From the NCBI GenBank assembly GCA_021464245.1, contig JADCRB010000118.1, positions 2,420,056 through 2,484,055 on the forward strand: a stretch of DNA of 64,000 nt. The letters run 5' to 3'. This stretch comes from Carallia brachiata (taxonomy: Eukaryota; Streptophyta; Magnoliopsida; Malpighiales; Rhizophoraceae). Under the pieces are notes generated by a model that was not told where the DNA came from, did no database searches, and saw only the letters and a list, made by a program, of their open reading frames with translations. Positions 12,301 through 24,529 of this stretch are shown one piece after another. Within the stretch, counting starts at the first letter, position 1, and each line of letters starts with the position of its first letter. The position numbers and the translations under genes were made by a program.

Positions 12301-15300
12301 ATTAGGAAGAGCAGACGTTTGAGGATCCTAAGTTATTCAAAGAAGAATTTCAAAATAACAGATCAATTTCCAAAAAGTAGAATGCTTTTTTCTCTTTCTC
12401 TACGTGCCAACAAGGATTAAACCTGTGTATCCAAAGAGTTGTTCGTTGCCTTGCGATATCCTACAACAAGTTTGCCTCCAGGATCTATTCTGCTAAATGT
12501 TACTGCAGAAAAGAGAGATTAAGATAGGAGAGAAAACATAAGCATGAAGCACATATTAACTGCCACCATAGATATTGCAAAATATCAATAATCACAAAAG
12601 GCCACACAAGATAAAATGAGGAAGCACCATTGCTCTTTGCTGCTGAAAATAAATTCATACTGTGACAATAGAGAGAACATTGTGGATAAAATTAGGCTTC
12701 AGAATGTCTTTTTTTTTTTTTTTTTTTTTCCACCACATTAAATTCAGCTATCATTTTTTCCATGCCAAAACAGTACTCTCTGTCCCAGTCCACAAGATGT
12801 TTCTTAAAAACCAGTCCATTTAGAGCCTTCAATTTAAAATGCAGTTCGTACAAGTTGAAACAATCAGGTATCACTATATCAATCTTTTAAGCAAGAGTAG
12901 AATCAAGCATACTTGTATCACCAGCTCGCAATTGCATAGACTGTATGCAAGGGGTTACCCCCTCCAAAACATACATTCTGCTGTTGTTATTGGGCCAAAA
13001 TCTGAACTGAAATGTCCACTCCCTACCCTTCACATCTTGGACCCTTAAAGGAACGCCTTCTGATTGAGAAATAGGAGGAAAATAGGCCTGCATTGACTCA
13101 CAGATTAGAGAAATCTGAACTGAAAAAATAACCAAAAGTAAGGGACACAAACAGTATCCTTTTAAACTTGCCTCAGCACATGCTTTTGGGAGAACCAAAC
13201 GACCAATGCGCCCAGCATCGCTGGCGCTGAGAACCTTCTCAAACAATGGCACAATATTGGAATTTAAACTAGTAGCAGTTAAGGTAAACATATGTTTAAG
13301 TAAATTATATAAGTCATTCATATGACAAAAGCGCATATAATCAAGCAAAATTATCTCAAGGTGAAAGGATACTCTCCTGATAATTGCTGCAGTTCCTGGT
13401 CTGTGATCCTCGGCCAGTAACGGGGAAGTAATTGATTCTTCCCCCGCCCCTCAGCAGGAGGCCGTGCAATACGCAGCTCAGGAACAACTTTATTGGTCTC
13501 CAAACCTGCCGAAATGCCAGGTTTTGAGGGTTTGGGCAGTATTGGACGAGATCTTTGCCCCTGCTGAAATGGAGAAGGTGAAGTTCCCTGTTCTCTTCTT
13601 TCAACTCCGGCACAAGATGAAGGTGCAAAACTTGTAATCCCTGCTGGTGCTCCCAATGCCATTCTCAAAGATGGGTCAGAAGGTGATCCCTGCTTATCTC
13701 TCATATCTAGCATTTTACCAATAAGTTCTTGATTGGCAAACTTGGTAGGTGCAATTGATGATCGAATCACATTCAAAAAGTCTGTGCCAACATTCCCAAT
13801 GGAGTGCATATTCTCTTCGTGTCTCAATTGCTCAAAATGTGCATTTGTATCAAACACCTCAGTCTGACTCCATAAGTTCGATTCATCAGCCTCTATAAGC
13901 GCGCACAACTGGGCTAGTTTTCCCTCATCAGCTCTGTTACCTAACGATCTATTTTCAACAGCAGTGACCTCCAGATTGCTGGCAGTATTTATTTTTGATG
14001 GGCCAAATCCATTAGGCATCCCCTTACTCTGTTTCTTCACACGCATACACGAAAAAAAAAAGTAGTAACAATTACTAGAATCCACTGCAAGACCCCATAT
14101 CTAACATCCAACAGATTTCAAAACACTTATGTCTGCAAAGCTATGACACTTCCTCAACATCCTATTATCCTATGCATGCACAAAAGTAATCCCTAACAAA
14201 ATTGATGCAATCTCCAACATTAAAGAAGTATGCACCGTGATTATCTAACCAGTAGTTTCAAACTATTGTTAAGCTAGCCAATCAGCTCCTTCCTATGAGT
14301 ACATTGACTACCCTTACAAGAAAAGAGAAGTTTTAAATATATAAGAACAGGAAAGAAAAAAAAAAAAAAAGAATAATTTGTTATGGAATTCTTTACCAGC
14401 ACCTAAAAAAGCCACTATCAGTACCACTAAAAAATCAGAAAGATAATATTTTTGTAACCTATTCCCCCCACCCCTTGCCTGTAATCCAAGATGCCCCAAA
14501 GGCAATGTATCACTTGACATTCTGAGGATGACTTGAAAACAAAAAGAAATGTTCGGTCCATGGATGCCACATAAAGCCACAACAATCACAATATTTTGGA
14601 CTTTCAGAAGCCTTACCGAATGAACTTGAGAAGCCTTTGCACAGCTAGTACACCCCACACCTCCATAATCTAACAGCTCGAGCAAAGAATTAGATGCTAT
14701 GCATCCACAGTGGAGACGCTGTCATATAATCCCCATCTTGGTCATCAATTTCAAATAAATTTATGCTAGGACACAAAACAAGCATTTGGGTGAACAAAAT
14801 AATCAACAAGACTTACCTTGCTACACATAAAGCATTCCCTCCAACCGGACTCATCGCGGTGGAATGTATCACAGTAAGCCAGATTCTCAAATGCAATTCT
14901 AAAAAACAAGTAATTCATTCCAACCCAAATTAATGAGAATTCATGTGTGCAAGCTAGTAGAAGAAAATTGGAACACACTACCTTCTTGATTAACTAATAA
15001 AATCAGAATAAATAAACAGAATACCAATAAAAATATTATCACTGTCTGAACAATCTTTTGAAATAGCTAAGAGAATAATATAATTGATTACGAATCCCAT
15101 GATTTTGTGATGTATATCATAGTCCATAGGAAACAGATAATTAATCCCTGCATGAAGAGGTATATGAGTCAACTCTCTAGCCGCACAAAACAAGGTTAAG
15201 TGCCTCTCCAAGAGTGTATGCAGGTTCATGTATATGTATCGCTAATATAATTTGAAAGAAAGTGAGGGGGGGGGGGGTGGGTGGGGGGGTTCAAGCATTC

Positions 15301-16423
15301 ACATAATTAGAGAAGTTCTTCATGTGCACATATCCGTGCATACTCTCATATGATTCAAACCAATGAGCCAGTAAAAGCAGGTGAATCATTTGGAAGCCTG
15401 TAACTCCAAATATTGGATATTATCAACAAGGCAACTGTTGTGGAAGAGTGATTGGCAACCCACTTACAACAGAATGCATCACTACTCGATGCCAACACTC
15501 AGCCAATGTCATAAAATGGATCAACCACGATGAAAATGTAAATAACAGATAAAATTGCCACCTGCTTCCATTTTTCCCACCTTTTCTCAGTCCAATAATC
15601 ATAGTACTTAAGGTAAATGATATTATCTTTGGAACAAGACATTTTAATAGACTATCCTATCCAAGGAACGGCCGACTAAGAAGCAAATCCATAAGTAAGA
15701 AGAGAAGGTGGAGGAGAGACGGCAAGAATTTCAGTAGGAGAAACAGGTAGATGTTAAAATTTTGGGTCAATGAGCTTAAAGTAAATTCACCATCACTTAA
15801 ACGCACCTAGAATTGGCAAATCAAAAAGAGCATTTGGAAATAAAAATAATAATAATAATAATAATCCACGCTACTAATCCAATAGTCGACAATAAAAGCA
15901 CATAGACTTGGGGATTAAGGGGATGCCAAAACTTTGGTGCAACTCAATCATTCAATATTAAGCTAATGATCCACAATTATTGCTGCCATTAACTGCAAAT
16001 TTGTCCTCCACAAATTTACAATTATCCAAAAAAAATTAAAAAATGCCCATATTATAATAATAGATGTAACTTATAAGAATTACTTGCTGCAAATTCATGA
16101 CTTCAACAGAATTATACATATCAAAAGCCAAAGTTCGACCAAATATCTGTAAACACCAAATCAATATCTCATAAAATCTATCCCCCAAACTGCCCCATTT
16201 TCGGTTATGAATCTATGCAGAGAGAAAAAAAAAAAACAAAATAAAATTAAGAAAAAGACTGATATTTGACGAAAGAAAAGGCTAAATATAGTATGGGAGA
16301 GAAATAATACCCGCAATTGAAGCAGAGATCGGCATATCCACCAGATCGCAAGAGCCACCCTTTTTTCCATTCATGGGTCACAGTCACTCCACAAGAAGAA
16401 TTCATGCAGACCTTCATTCCCAT
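9320..16423 (-). CDS. VAL1: B3 domain transcriptional repressor, VAL1/VAL2 (HSI2/HSL1) type
   Basis: Thirteen coding exons on the minus strand: 16311-16423, 14817-14898, 14617-14718, 13373-14034 (start could be 14028), 13172-13268, 12913-13087, 12423-12502, 12264-12327, 11901-12160, 11706-11755, 11033-11146, 10809-10876, 9320-10062. All phases agree and give 869 residues. Order of parts: PHD-like Cys-rich region (about 1-99, with [15 protein letters not shown]), B3 domain (about 325-430, with [19 protein letters not shown]), CW zinc finger (about 566-612, with [12 protein letters not shown]), a Cys cluster (678-702), a basic stretch, and the EAR motif DLNCHP (777-782). Known VAL proteins bind RY elements (CATGCA) and recruit Polycomb and histone deacetylases to silence seed-maturation genes and FLC. 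The PHD-like start favours VAL1/VAL2 over VAL3; the symbol is by similarity. Intron 5 is of GC-AG type. The Met at 16423 is chosen because the Cys-rich domain starts right after it. Confidence 0.93.
10984..11009 (+). repeat. G/A-rich run in VAL intron 11
   Basis: Runs of eight and five or more G residues separated by T or A, just inside the intron between exons 11 and 12. On the sense strand this is a C-rich polypyrimidine tract. Confidence 0.65.
13173..13267 (-). other. B3-domain exon ending at a GC splice donor
   Basis: This exon encodes [19 protein letters not shown] and ends GCTGAG followed by gcaagt, not gt. Its partner acceptor is tgcag just before 13087. The frame needs exactly this junction to rebuild the B3 sequence KACAE-AYFPP. 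AG/GCAAGT is the classic consensus of the minor GC-AG introns. Confidence 0.9.
14899..16310 (-). other. Intron 1 of the VAL gene (1.4 kb)
   Basis: Bounded on the minus strand by GG/gtatta at 16310 and ttttttag before 14898. It contains a G-rich run (15266-15290), an (AAT)n stretch (15847-15863) and no coding sequence. The first intron is much longer than most others in this gene. Confidence 0.85.
15266..15290 (+). repeat. G-rich run in VAL intron 1
   Basis: Long G run broken by single T residues (pattern GnTGGGTGn). It has quadruplex potential on the forward strand, which is the template strand of the VAL gene. Confidence 0.7.
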
Positions 16424-17130
16424 TCTTCACTCACCTTATCCTGTCATTACAAAAAAAAAAATCAAAATTCAAAAACCCATCAACCCCAACAAAAAACCAA
16501 AAAACAAAAACAAAAGCAAAAACCCAAATCAAATCCCTAAAGACCCAGAATCGATCCCATCACATCCATGCAAAAAAAAAAAAAAACCAAATCTAATAAA
16601 TCTCAAAACCCAAATCTGGAGACAACCCATTTGCATAAACCCACTAATAAGTTAAATTGGCAATAAATCTCTTCAAAAAGATAGTACCTTTGACACAAAT
16701 CACAGCTCACAGCTGAATGAAACCAATAACAGCAGTCAAATCAAACAAGTTGCAGAAGCGCGTGTTGAAATAATGATAAAAATAACAACAATTCACTTGT
16801 GTTCTCACCGTATGTTTATGTGTCGAGATATTATATGTATATATATTATATGTAAACATATATACATATACTTTTAGAGAGAGAGAGAGAGAGAGGAGGG
16901 GTGTTTTAGAGAGAGAAAGAGAATGCATGCAAAGGAAACAGATAGCAAAATTGCATGCACGACACTTGAAGACACAGAGACACCGCTTGCTTAACAAGTC
17001 GTCTCTTTTTCTTTTTCCATATTAACTTCTCACTTTCTGCTTTCTTTTCTTACTTTCCTTTCTTTGTTTTCTCTCTCTCTCTTTCTCTCTCTTTCTTTTT
17101 TCTCGGACCTATTTCGGACAGTGATACGAT
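16424..17130 (-). promoter_or_regulatory. 5' flank and probable 5' UTR of the VAL gene
   Basis: Lies upstream of the VAL start on the minus strand. On the sense strand it is rich in CT: a GA run at 16877-16893 on the forward strand gives CT in the transcript. A forward-strand CT tract at 17070-17100 lies further out. ATAC/ATAT tracts lie at 16830-16870. A possible 5' UTR splice site (ataaggtgagtg, sense) sits just before the start codon. No TATA box was assigned. Confidence 0.45.
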
Positions 17131-18457
17131 GACCCGGATTGGGTTTCGGTTTCGTGGAATTCTGTGAACTGTCATGTGGGGGAGTGAATTTAATTTAAAA
17201 TATTATTATATTTTTTTGTTCAGTTTTTCTAGGCATCCATAACGTGAAGGGAAGTTGTGCTATTATTATATTGTTATCTTTATTATTATTTTATTATAAA
17301 AAAATTTGTTGGCGATAAAAGAGAAACAACACAATAGGTACATGTTAATATAATTTAATTTAGAGGAAGTTTTATTAAATTAAAAATATATATACTATAT
17401 AAATTATTGAATAGACTATACATTTTTTATATATTTCTCATTGAATTGTCGTCTAATCGATTTTTTTTTTTTTTTGTGAAGAAGGGAAGAAGTACTCTTT
17501 TAGCATCAATTGAATTGATGAATATAATATAAGATTTCGATTTGGTGCATACAACCATACAAATGATCAACTTTGTGAATCCTTTGATTACATCATCATA
17601 TTATATTGTACGACATTCCTTGATCTAATTATTATGGGGATAACCACATTTTTTAGTCTATAGTTCGTTGTTCCAAAAAAAAACCTCATTTTTTGTTCTA
17701 CAAGTTTACAAATTCCATCAATATAGTCATAAATTTTATCAATATAATTCGATTCTTTTTTTTTTTTACCAAATTTCAAATTAACTCAATACAAATATGA
17801 GAGACATAAAAATTTAAATGGGATTCAATTGAAATTTAAAGAAATAAAGTGCTATATTCACACAAAAAAAAGAAGAAGAAGAAGAAGAAGAAGCAAACAT
17901 AACAAACACCATCTTTATACAAAGAAATCTACATGTGGGTTAAAGAGGATTGAAAATGAACGTGAGAACAGGATTAGAAACTAGAGCTACATAAAATTCT
18001 ACAAATGGTGTTTGGTTGCTTTGTTTGATGCATATATGTGCTTCATTTGTTCTCTATGTAGGGTTGACATTCTTGGATTTTCTTGAGAAGGGAGAGGCAA
18101 AGAGAAGAACATATATTAAGTGAGGCTGCATGGCCTTGGTGGGGCATTTGACGTTTTTCATAAATTCTTGGATAATTTGCGTCTTTTTTTTTTTTTTTGA
18201 GCGTCTTCCTTTAGCAAAATAAAAGTCCAAAGGTTTGACCAATTGCCATTCACATATGAATCGAATAATAATTTGTAACATGTGTTCACATACATATATA
18301 CACTTGTATGCATACAATTATTTTATTATAATATACTTATAAACAATTTGCACGAATCTTGCTTGAACTTTCACCTATAGTTTGAAGTCTTAACTTTTGG
18401 AAATAATTAGAGTTGAGACTTGAAATTATGCCAATAAAATGCACAAAATTTTGAAAT
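17131..18457. other. AT-rich intergenic DNA
   Basis: No gene recognised. It contains a T15 run at about 17461, a short (GAA)n microsatellite at 17870-17892, and poly(T) near 18185. Confidence 0.6.
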
Positions 18458-19151
18458 GTTAGATAATAACTTTGTTGTAGTAAAACATCCTCCAAATTGG
18501 CTTTGTTACCCCAAAAAAGAAATAAAGTTGCCCAAAAAGAAAAAGAGTTACATGCATTTGTCTTACATTCTTTTCTTCTACCCAAGATTCATGCATACCA
18601 ATCAATTATAACTAAATTATGATTAGAGTTGTATTCAGAATTGAAGATTTCAAGTTTCAGTCATATTAAAACCATTAAAAAAAAAAAACCCAAAGATTCA
18701 TGCACGCAATCTTGTAATAAAAAGTTTAATCTTTTAAGGGAATTTCTAATTTGACTCTTTTTTTTTTTAATATAACTCACTCAAGATTTTGTATTTTTGT
18801 GAATGTTAGATAATAACTTTGTTGTAGTAAAACATCCTTTAAATTAGCTTTGTTACCCCAAAAAAGAAATAAAGTTACCAAACGAAATAAATAAGAGGTA
18901 CATACATTTGTCTTACATTCTTTTCTTCTACCAAAGATTCATGCATATCAACGAGTTATAACTAAATTGTTATTGGAGTTGCATTCAGAATTAAAGATTT
19001 CAAGTTTGAGTCCCATTAAAACCATTTTAAAAAAAAAAAACCCAAAGATTCATGCTTGGAATCTTGTAATAAAAAGTTTAAGTTTTAAGAAAGTTACTAA
19101 TTTGACTTATTTTTTTATGAGTATAATTCACTCATAATTTTATACTAAAAA
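18458..19151. repeat. Tandem duplication, two copies of about 347 bp
   Basis: Copy 1 is 18458-18804 and copy 2 is 18805-19151. Both start gttagataataactttgttg. They then share in order ccccaaaaaagaaataaagtt, catttgtcttacattcttt, gattcatgcat, agatttcaagttt, a poly(A) run, cccaaagattcatgc and aatcttgtaataaaaagttt. The copies differ by scattered substitutions and small indels. No ORF is conserved between them. Confidence 0.85.
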
Positions 19152-19798
19152 ATAATTGGGGTCTATTTAAAATAAAAAATAATAAAATATATTTGTATGA
19201 TATAAAATTATTAATGAGTTATAGTACTAAAATCTTAGAATAAAAATAGTAAGCATGTTTACTTTTTTTTTGTTAAGTTTTCTTGTAGATAAACTAACTG
19301 GTTGAGGGAGTGAGAATAATTGAACAGGTTAAAGATTCAAACTCTCAATCTCTCATTTATTAATATATTGTCAATATTATTTGAATTACAAAATTACAAA
19401 CTCATCGCACCTTATTTTAAAGTAAATTAAGGCTGGGAAAAACGTAGGCCCGCCCTCCTTATGCAGTTGTTCATTGTATGGGCCCTGAGTGGCCCATCAA
19501 AATATGGGCGAATTGTCACGTTGGGCCCCCTTCCTGTTCGCGTACAGCTTGCATGATTGGATGACTTGGAGAAAAATTAATTCTTTAACGCGAAATAATG
19601 AGGATAAATGCCGGGAGAAAAATTATTAACGCAAAATAATAATGATAATGGTAATGACAAAAATAATACACATAAGGTTATTTTTATAGGGGACCCCTTA
19701 TTTTCAATGAAATTCCCATAATAAAAATTGTGCAAGCATGTGTGTAACAAAAAGATGTAACTCCCTAATTAATTTCGAATAAATAATACATAATTGGG
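19152..19798. other. Intergenic DNA
   Basis: AT-rich. A stretch near 19285-19345 has a weak tRNA-like look (aactggttgaggg, then gattcaaactctc), which could be a decayed SINE head. It was not strong enough to call. Confidence 0.4.
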
Positions 19799-20290
19799 TT
19801 GCCTGATGGCACTAAGGCAATGTCCCTCAGTGTAGTGAACTCCGCTATTTCCTCACTTACTTCCTGCCCATGGGCGATGATCCTTCCTTTGAAGACAAAA
19901 AAAATAAGAATAAAGCAAAAGGGGTGATGATCTTTGCTTGCTAAGTTGGCATGAGGCAATGGCCTCATGTAGGGCGACTAGAATTTGAACCTCCCGTCGC
20001 TTGTCTCATCCTCCCCCTCTTCTTTACCAGCTCTGCCCTCCTTTGAGGCAATGCCCGAATGGCACTAAAAGAGTATGCCTCAATCCCTCTCTCACCCTCC
20101 CTATCCCTGTGTAGGCTCTGTCCTTCCCTCCAGACAAAAAACAAATGTAAAAAGAGTGAGGACTCTAATTGCTCGAGTGACACTAAGACATTGTGCCTCA
20201 GTGATGTGGCGGGGATTGGAATCCCCACCACTCTCTCTCTTATTCTGTTTCTATAGGCGATGACTCTTTTTCTAAGATGAAAAAAAAAAA
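19799..20290. repeat. Degenerate tandem repeat, four units of about 110-120 bp
   Basis: Units begin near 19799, 19945, 20052 and 20168. Each has a variant of tggcactaaggcaatg..cctcag near its start, a middle ggaatcccc/gaacctccc-like piece, pyrimidine-rich sequence, and a tail of gcgatgat/ctctgtcctt followed by gacaaaaaa. Units are heavily diverged and the local base composition is richer in GC than the flanks. Confidence 0.6.
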
Positions 20291-22560
20291 AAACGCAAAA
20301 AGTGAACAACAAAGAATAAATACAAAAGGAGGTTCGAGTCCAGTTGAAGTGATGGTATATTTATACAAAATTATTTTATCTTTATAGTCAACAAAATATG
20401 TCTCTTTATTAATTACATATAAAAAAATCCGTGTTAGTTTTTTGTTTGGGAGAATATTTGCTTGTTAATGTAAATTGATTGCTTCGGTATTAAAATATTT
20501 CTTTTTCGTTTTCGAAGTACTGAAATGTTTCCCGGACATTTGGAATAAAATTTATCCCACATCTTGAGACAGCGGGACAGGATTTAATGTTTATTAAAAA
20601 ATGTGGACCTGTTCTTTTTTAAATTTCTTTTTTTTTTTTTTGTTTTCATAATTCTATTTTCGTGCCTTTTACAATAAACCAAGTAGAGTTCTCATGCTGT
20701 TTGTTGCAATTACTAAGATTTGTTCTGGCTGGAGCTCTTTATCCTTATTATTTATTACTTGTGTTAGGAAGGGTTGAGTTTAATAGACCAATATCTCAAG
20801 AAAAGATATGTTAAAGAATGCAATGAACCCTTTTGTGGTGGATTGTTTGTGTGAAGATAATGCAAATGGAAACTGCTAGTGTAAGAAAAACCTTGTCCAT
20901 TGAAGATTGCAATGGCAGGATAACAGGTTATCCAATGCATGGCATACGCTGTGGGAGGATAGTTTTTGTGTAGATTTGATGGCTAATCTTAGTGTTCTGT
21001 GAAATTGCCTCTTCGAGTGTGAGACCCTCTTTCACTGGCTCTCTAAAATTTATTTTGTGTAAACATATTTTGTATGACTCTTTTGAAAGATAGTGCTATC
21101 ACTTAGTTTTTAACCGTTTGTTTTTGTTAATTGTAATTTGTTTCTTTCTAATCTGTTCATCACAAAAAAAAAAAAAAAAAAAAAGATTGCTGGATCAAAT
21201 GGGTTGCTTGGAAAGAGACCCAACTTGCACACTTTCCCTACTCATTGCTTCTTCCTTTATGTGGAGTTCTGGGCCGAGGGCGACCATTGGGTATATATAT
21301 AAGCAGAACAATGCAAATAGCTTGAATCACTTTGTAAAAAGTTCCCTACCCCAGCCACGAACGAGGGGAGTCGGACATTCTATGTATGACATTTCCAAGT
21401 TTTTTTTTTAGTTTTTTAAGCCAAACATTTCCAAGTTGGATCTATCAATTCGTTGGATGGCATTTCAATTTCAATCTTAATTATGAGAAAGAAAGGCAAT
21501 ATATTTACAATCCTAAATAAAAGCAAAATATTTGGTGAATTATTCACATTATATATATGAGATGCGCTCAATGGGGATTCACCTTTTTTGTGGTTCATAA
21601 GAATAGATTCACGTCATATATCTATAGTAGGCAAGAATTTATGAAAGCAATGGAGTGGACGCGTTGCAGAGGCGATAATCAGAAAGTTTTGTGTGCCAAG
21701 GCCTTGCCCGGAAACACGAAACCGATGATTAAAATAATATTTTTTTAATCTTTTTTTTCTTCAAATTCAGCGAAGGAAAAATGTGTGTTGCAATTTTTTT
21801 TTAATTAAAGTTTAAGAATAATACTAATTATATTTAACATAATATTAAATATATTTAATATTTAATTTTTTTTAAAAAAGAGAAAAATATAACGTATAGT
21901 CACGTAATGAAACTATTCAACAAAATTTTGAAGCAGACTGACCGTTATATTGAGTCCCATGAAGTGTACTGTGCAGTTTTTTCTCGTCAAACCTTGAGTT
22001 GTTATCTTGCTTTTAGATTTTTTTAGAAAAAAAATGTTTTAATAAATTCCCCCATGTATGATGTATCGAGCACTTTATTCGGTGCACCTAACAAAGCTCC
22101 AATAATTAATATTGACTGCACTATTTTTTTTTCCAAAAAAATTGTGTCTTTTAAAATTAATTGCAATTCCCAATTGAAATCTCAATTGCAAATTTAAATT
22201 GTAAGCTGATCTATCAAAGCTCTGTGTAATAACACCGCAATGCGTGTTTGTGACTATGAGTCTGAAAGTTCGTCGCAGAAGTTCCAAAGAATATATGACA
22301 TTCCCCGCACAGGACTCGGACCAAAGACAAAGAAAATATCTCTTTTTTTTTTTTCTTTTTTTTTTCTGCTGGCATCTGCAATCAAATCCCGTTCGCAGAC
22401 CTAAAAAGATCACGGAGTATCTCTGATTCTGAACCATGATTTTATTACGATTTCTTTACTATTCTTGCTCTCTCTGATACATACGTACACAGTATTCCAA
22501 TGCCCCACTGCGTAACTATTCTATTTCCATTTCGTCCCCATAAATTCACAGGCACATCAA
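20291..22560. other. Intergenic DNA with a poly(A)-tailed stretch
   Basis: The segment 20690-21184 ends in a pure A run (21164-21184) after pyrimidine-rich, TTTGTT-rich sequence. This resembles the 3' end of a decayed LINE, but no reverse transcriptase or RNase H reading could be shown. The rest is AT-rich. The end of the region (about 22440-22560) is probably promoter of the response-regulator gene. Confidence 0.35.
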
Positions 22561-22561
22561 C

Positions 22562-22772
22562 ATGCGCATCGCATCACATCACAGATTCTCCACAGCCACA
22601 AGCGAGTTTTGGCTTCACAATTTGGCTAGCATTGCCACTGGTTATTTAGTATACCCTTTTACATTGCCTTTGTTTCTCAGAACTTTTGGCAGTTCTTTTG
22701 GCCTTTTCTTTTGTGGGGTTTATTTATTTATTTTTGTTGGGTTTGGATTCATAAGGTACTCTTTCTCAAGGC
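22562..22772 (+). promoter_or_regulatory. Probable 5' UTR of the response-regulator gene
   Basis: T-rich leader directly before the start codon. It contains an unrelated ORF (from 22562) that overlaps the start in another frame, so upstream ATGs would precede the main start if transcription begins this far up. No TATA box was assigned. Confidence 0.35.
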
Positions 22773-24529
22773 ATGGCATCTTCCTCCTCTGCAACATCTT
22801 CAGCATCAGTGGCTTTTGACTCTGATGAGAAACCCCATGTTTTAGCTGTTGATGATAGTTTGATAGATCGTAGAGTCATTGAAAGGTTGCTGATCCACTC
22901 TGCTTGTAAAGGTACAAAGTATATATACATTATTAGCTCTTTTCTTTCTTTTGTTTTTTTCTTTCCTTCTGGTATTGCCCTATTTAGACTTGTACGTGTG
23001 ATGCAGTAATGTTCAAAGTCCTTTTTTCTAATAGAACGAAAAATGTCCACTAAATATCAATCAAAATTCTTTTCTTCGAACCAGATCCCAGGGCTCGAGG
23101 TGAATATTAGCAAGGACCTGAATCATTCTTTTCTTTTTCTTTTTTTTTTTTCCTTCAATTTTTGCCTTAGTTCCTTTCCTGAATGAAATTGCAAGGAAAT
23201 GTTTCATTTGTCTGCTTGAATATGTGAAAATGAATCATAGTGATAAGGGCAAATTCGAGATTCTGTAACAGGGTGTCGTGTTATCTATTTCGAGATTTGC
23301 CTGTGGATTCTTCGCAGTTAAAAAACAAAAAATATGTGCAAGTGAGCTCGGGAGCTTACGTAAACTCATTAAAAGATGATGCAGTTTCCACCCTGTTTTG
23401 CATTTTTATATTTAATGTCTATACTTGAATGATAATAAAGGACTCTCAAATTTTGATGTTGCGACTTTGGTACTCTCTTTTATTTGCGACCTCAATTCGT
23501 GACATAACGTCCCAGACCATCACTCCGACTCTAAAAGAATCTTGGCAAAGAAAAGCAATTTGAATTTCTGATTTTCATTTTGGCAGTGACCACAGCAGAA
23601 AATGGGAAGAGGGCCTTAGAATTTTTGGGCCTGGCAGATGGACAGAACTCCAGAAACAGCGTAAGTGAGTATGGCAAATTGCAAACTCAATTGGGTCTTT
23701 GAGAAAACACAAAAATGAAAGCAGGAAAAGGGTGCCTGAGAACAACAGTTGAGCCTAAGAAACAGATCAAATGAATGCTTTTTAAGTCTCTCCAAGGCCT
23801 AGGTGGTCGACTCCCACCACCTCCTCTTCTCCCACAATATGTGAGATAATTTGGAATCTGTCTTCCTGCGGTGTCTTTTGACCCACGATTCCCCTTCCCG
23901 CTTACATCAAATAGATTAACGTTTAACCATTTCAGTGTTCAAAAGAAAAAGTCTCTCCATGCCCTTTAAGCCTAATAATAATTAGGAACTAAAAGGTAAA
24001 AGGCTCTAATACTGAAGGGTAGGTGTTCTTTTGCAGAATTTGAAGGTGAATCTGATTATCACCGATTATTGTATGCCAGGAATGACAGGGTACGAACTAC
24101 TGAAAAAAATTAAGGTAGGCATCGCAATTTCTGCAATGGGTATTTTCTTCCGGTATTCTTCTCTGCAAGTGGCTATGATCCTTAATCCTTATCAGAGCTT
24201 ATCCTCTAAGTTGTACGTATGTTTTAGGCTATCTAACATATATAATTTACCTGACAGGAATCGCCTAACATGGTGGAGACACCGGTCGTTATAGTATCAT
24301 CAGAGAACATCCCTTCAAGAATCAAGCAGTAATTGCCAAATCTCTTGCCAGTGTTTAATTTTGATTTTTCATTTCAATTTTTGGAGCAATCATTGATTGA
24401 TTGAAAATTTTCGTCTCCAACAGATGCCTGGAGGATGGAGCACAAGAATTCCTGCTGAAGCCTCTTAGACAATCAGATGTCACAAAATTGAGATGCCTCA
24501 TGAGGAAACTGAATGATCATGTCAGGTGA
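22773..24529 (+). CDS. ARR17: Type-A two-component response regulator, ARR17-like
   Basis: Five exons: 22773-22911, 23587-23660, 24037-24114, 24258-24328, 24424-24529. They give 155 residues, phases agree, and all introns are GT-AG. The product is a single receiver domain. It has the acidic pair D27-D28, phosphoacceptor D81 in [18 protein letters not shown], the Ser of VSSEN (111-112) and K133 in FLLKPL. There is almost nothing after the receiver domain, which is the layout of the short type-A ARRs. Type-A ARRs are cytokinin-induced and act as negative feedback on phosphorelay from histidine kinases through HPt proteins. The VTTAENG stretch and short C-terminus suggest the ARR16/17 branch, but assignment within type-A is uncertain. 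The start is chosen at the first Met, before a short Ser/Ala-rich leader. Confidence 0.92.

Noticed and set aside
16317..16655. 112-codon plus-strand ORF rich in Lys/Asn/Pro
   Set aside because: Opposite VAL exon 1 and its A-rich leader; composition reflects poly(A) tracts.
19285..19345. Possible tRNA or SINE head
   Set aside because: Only loose box A/B resemblance; no cloverleaf could be drawn.
19965..20312. 115-codon minus-strand ORF
   Set aside because: Lies within the degenerate tandem repeat; no conserved frame between units.
20690..21184. Processed pseudogene or LINE 3' end
   Set aside because: The A tail is clear but no protein reading or target duplication could be shown, so only noted as a poly(A)-tailed stretch.
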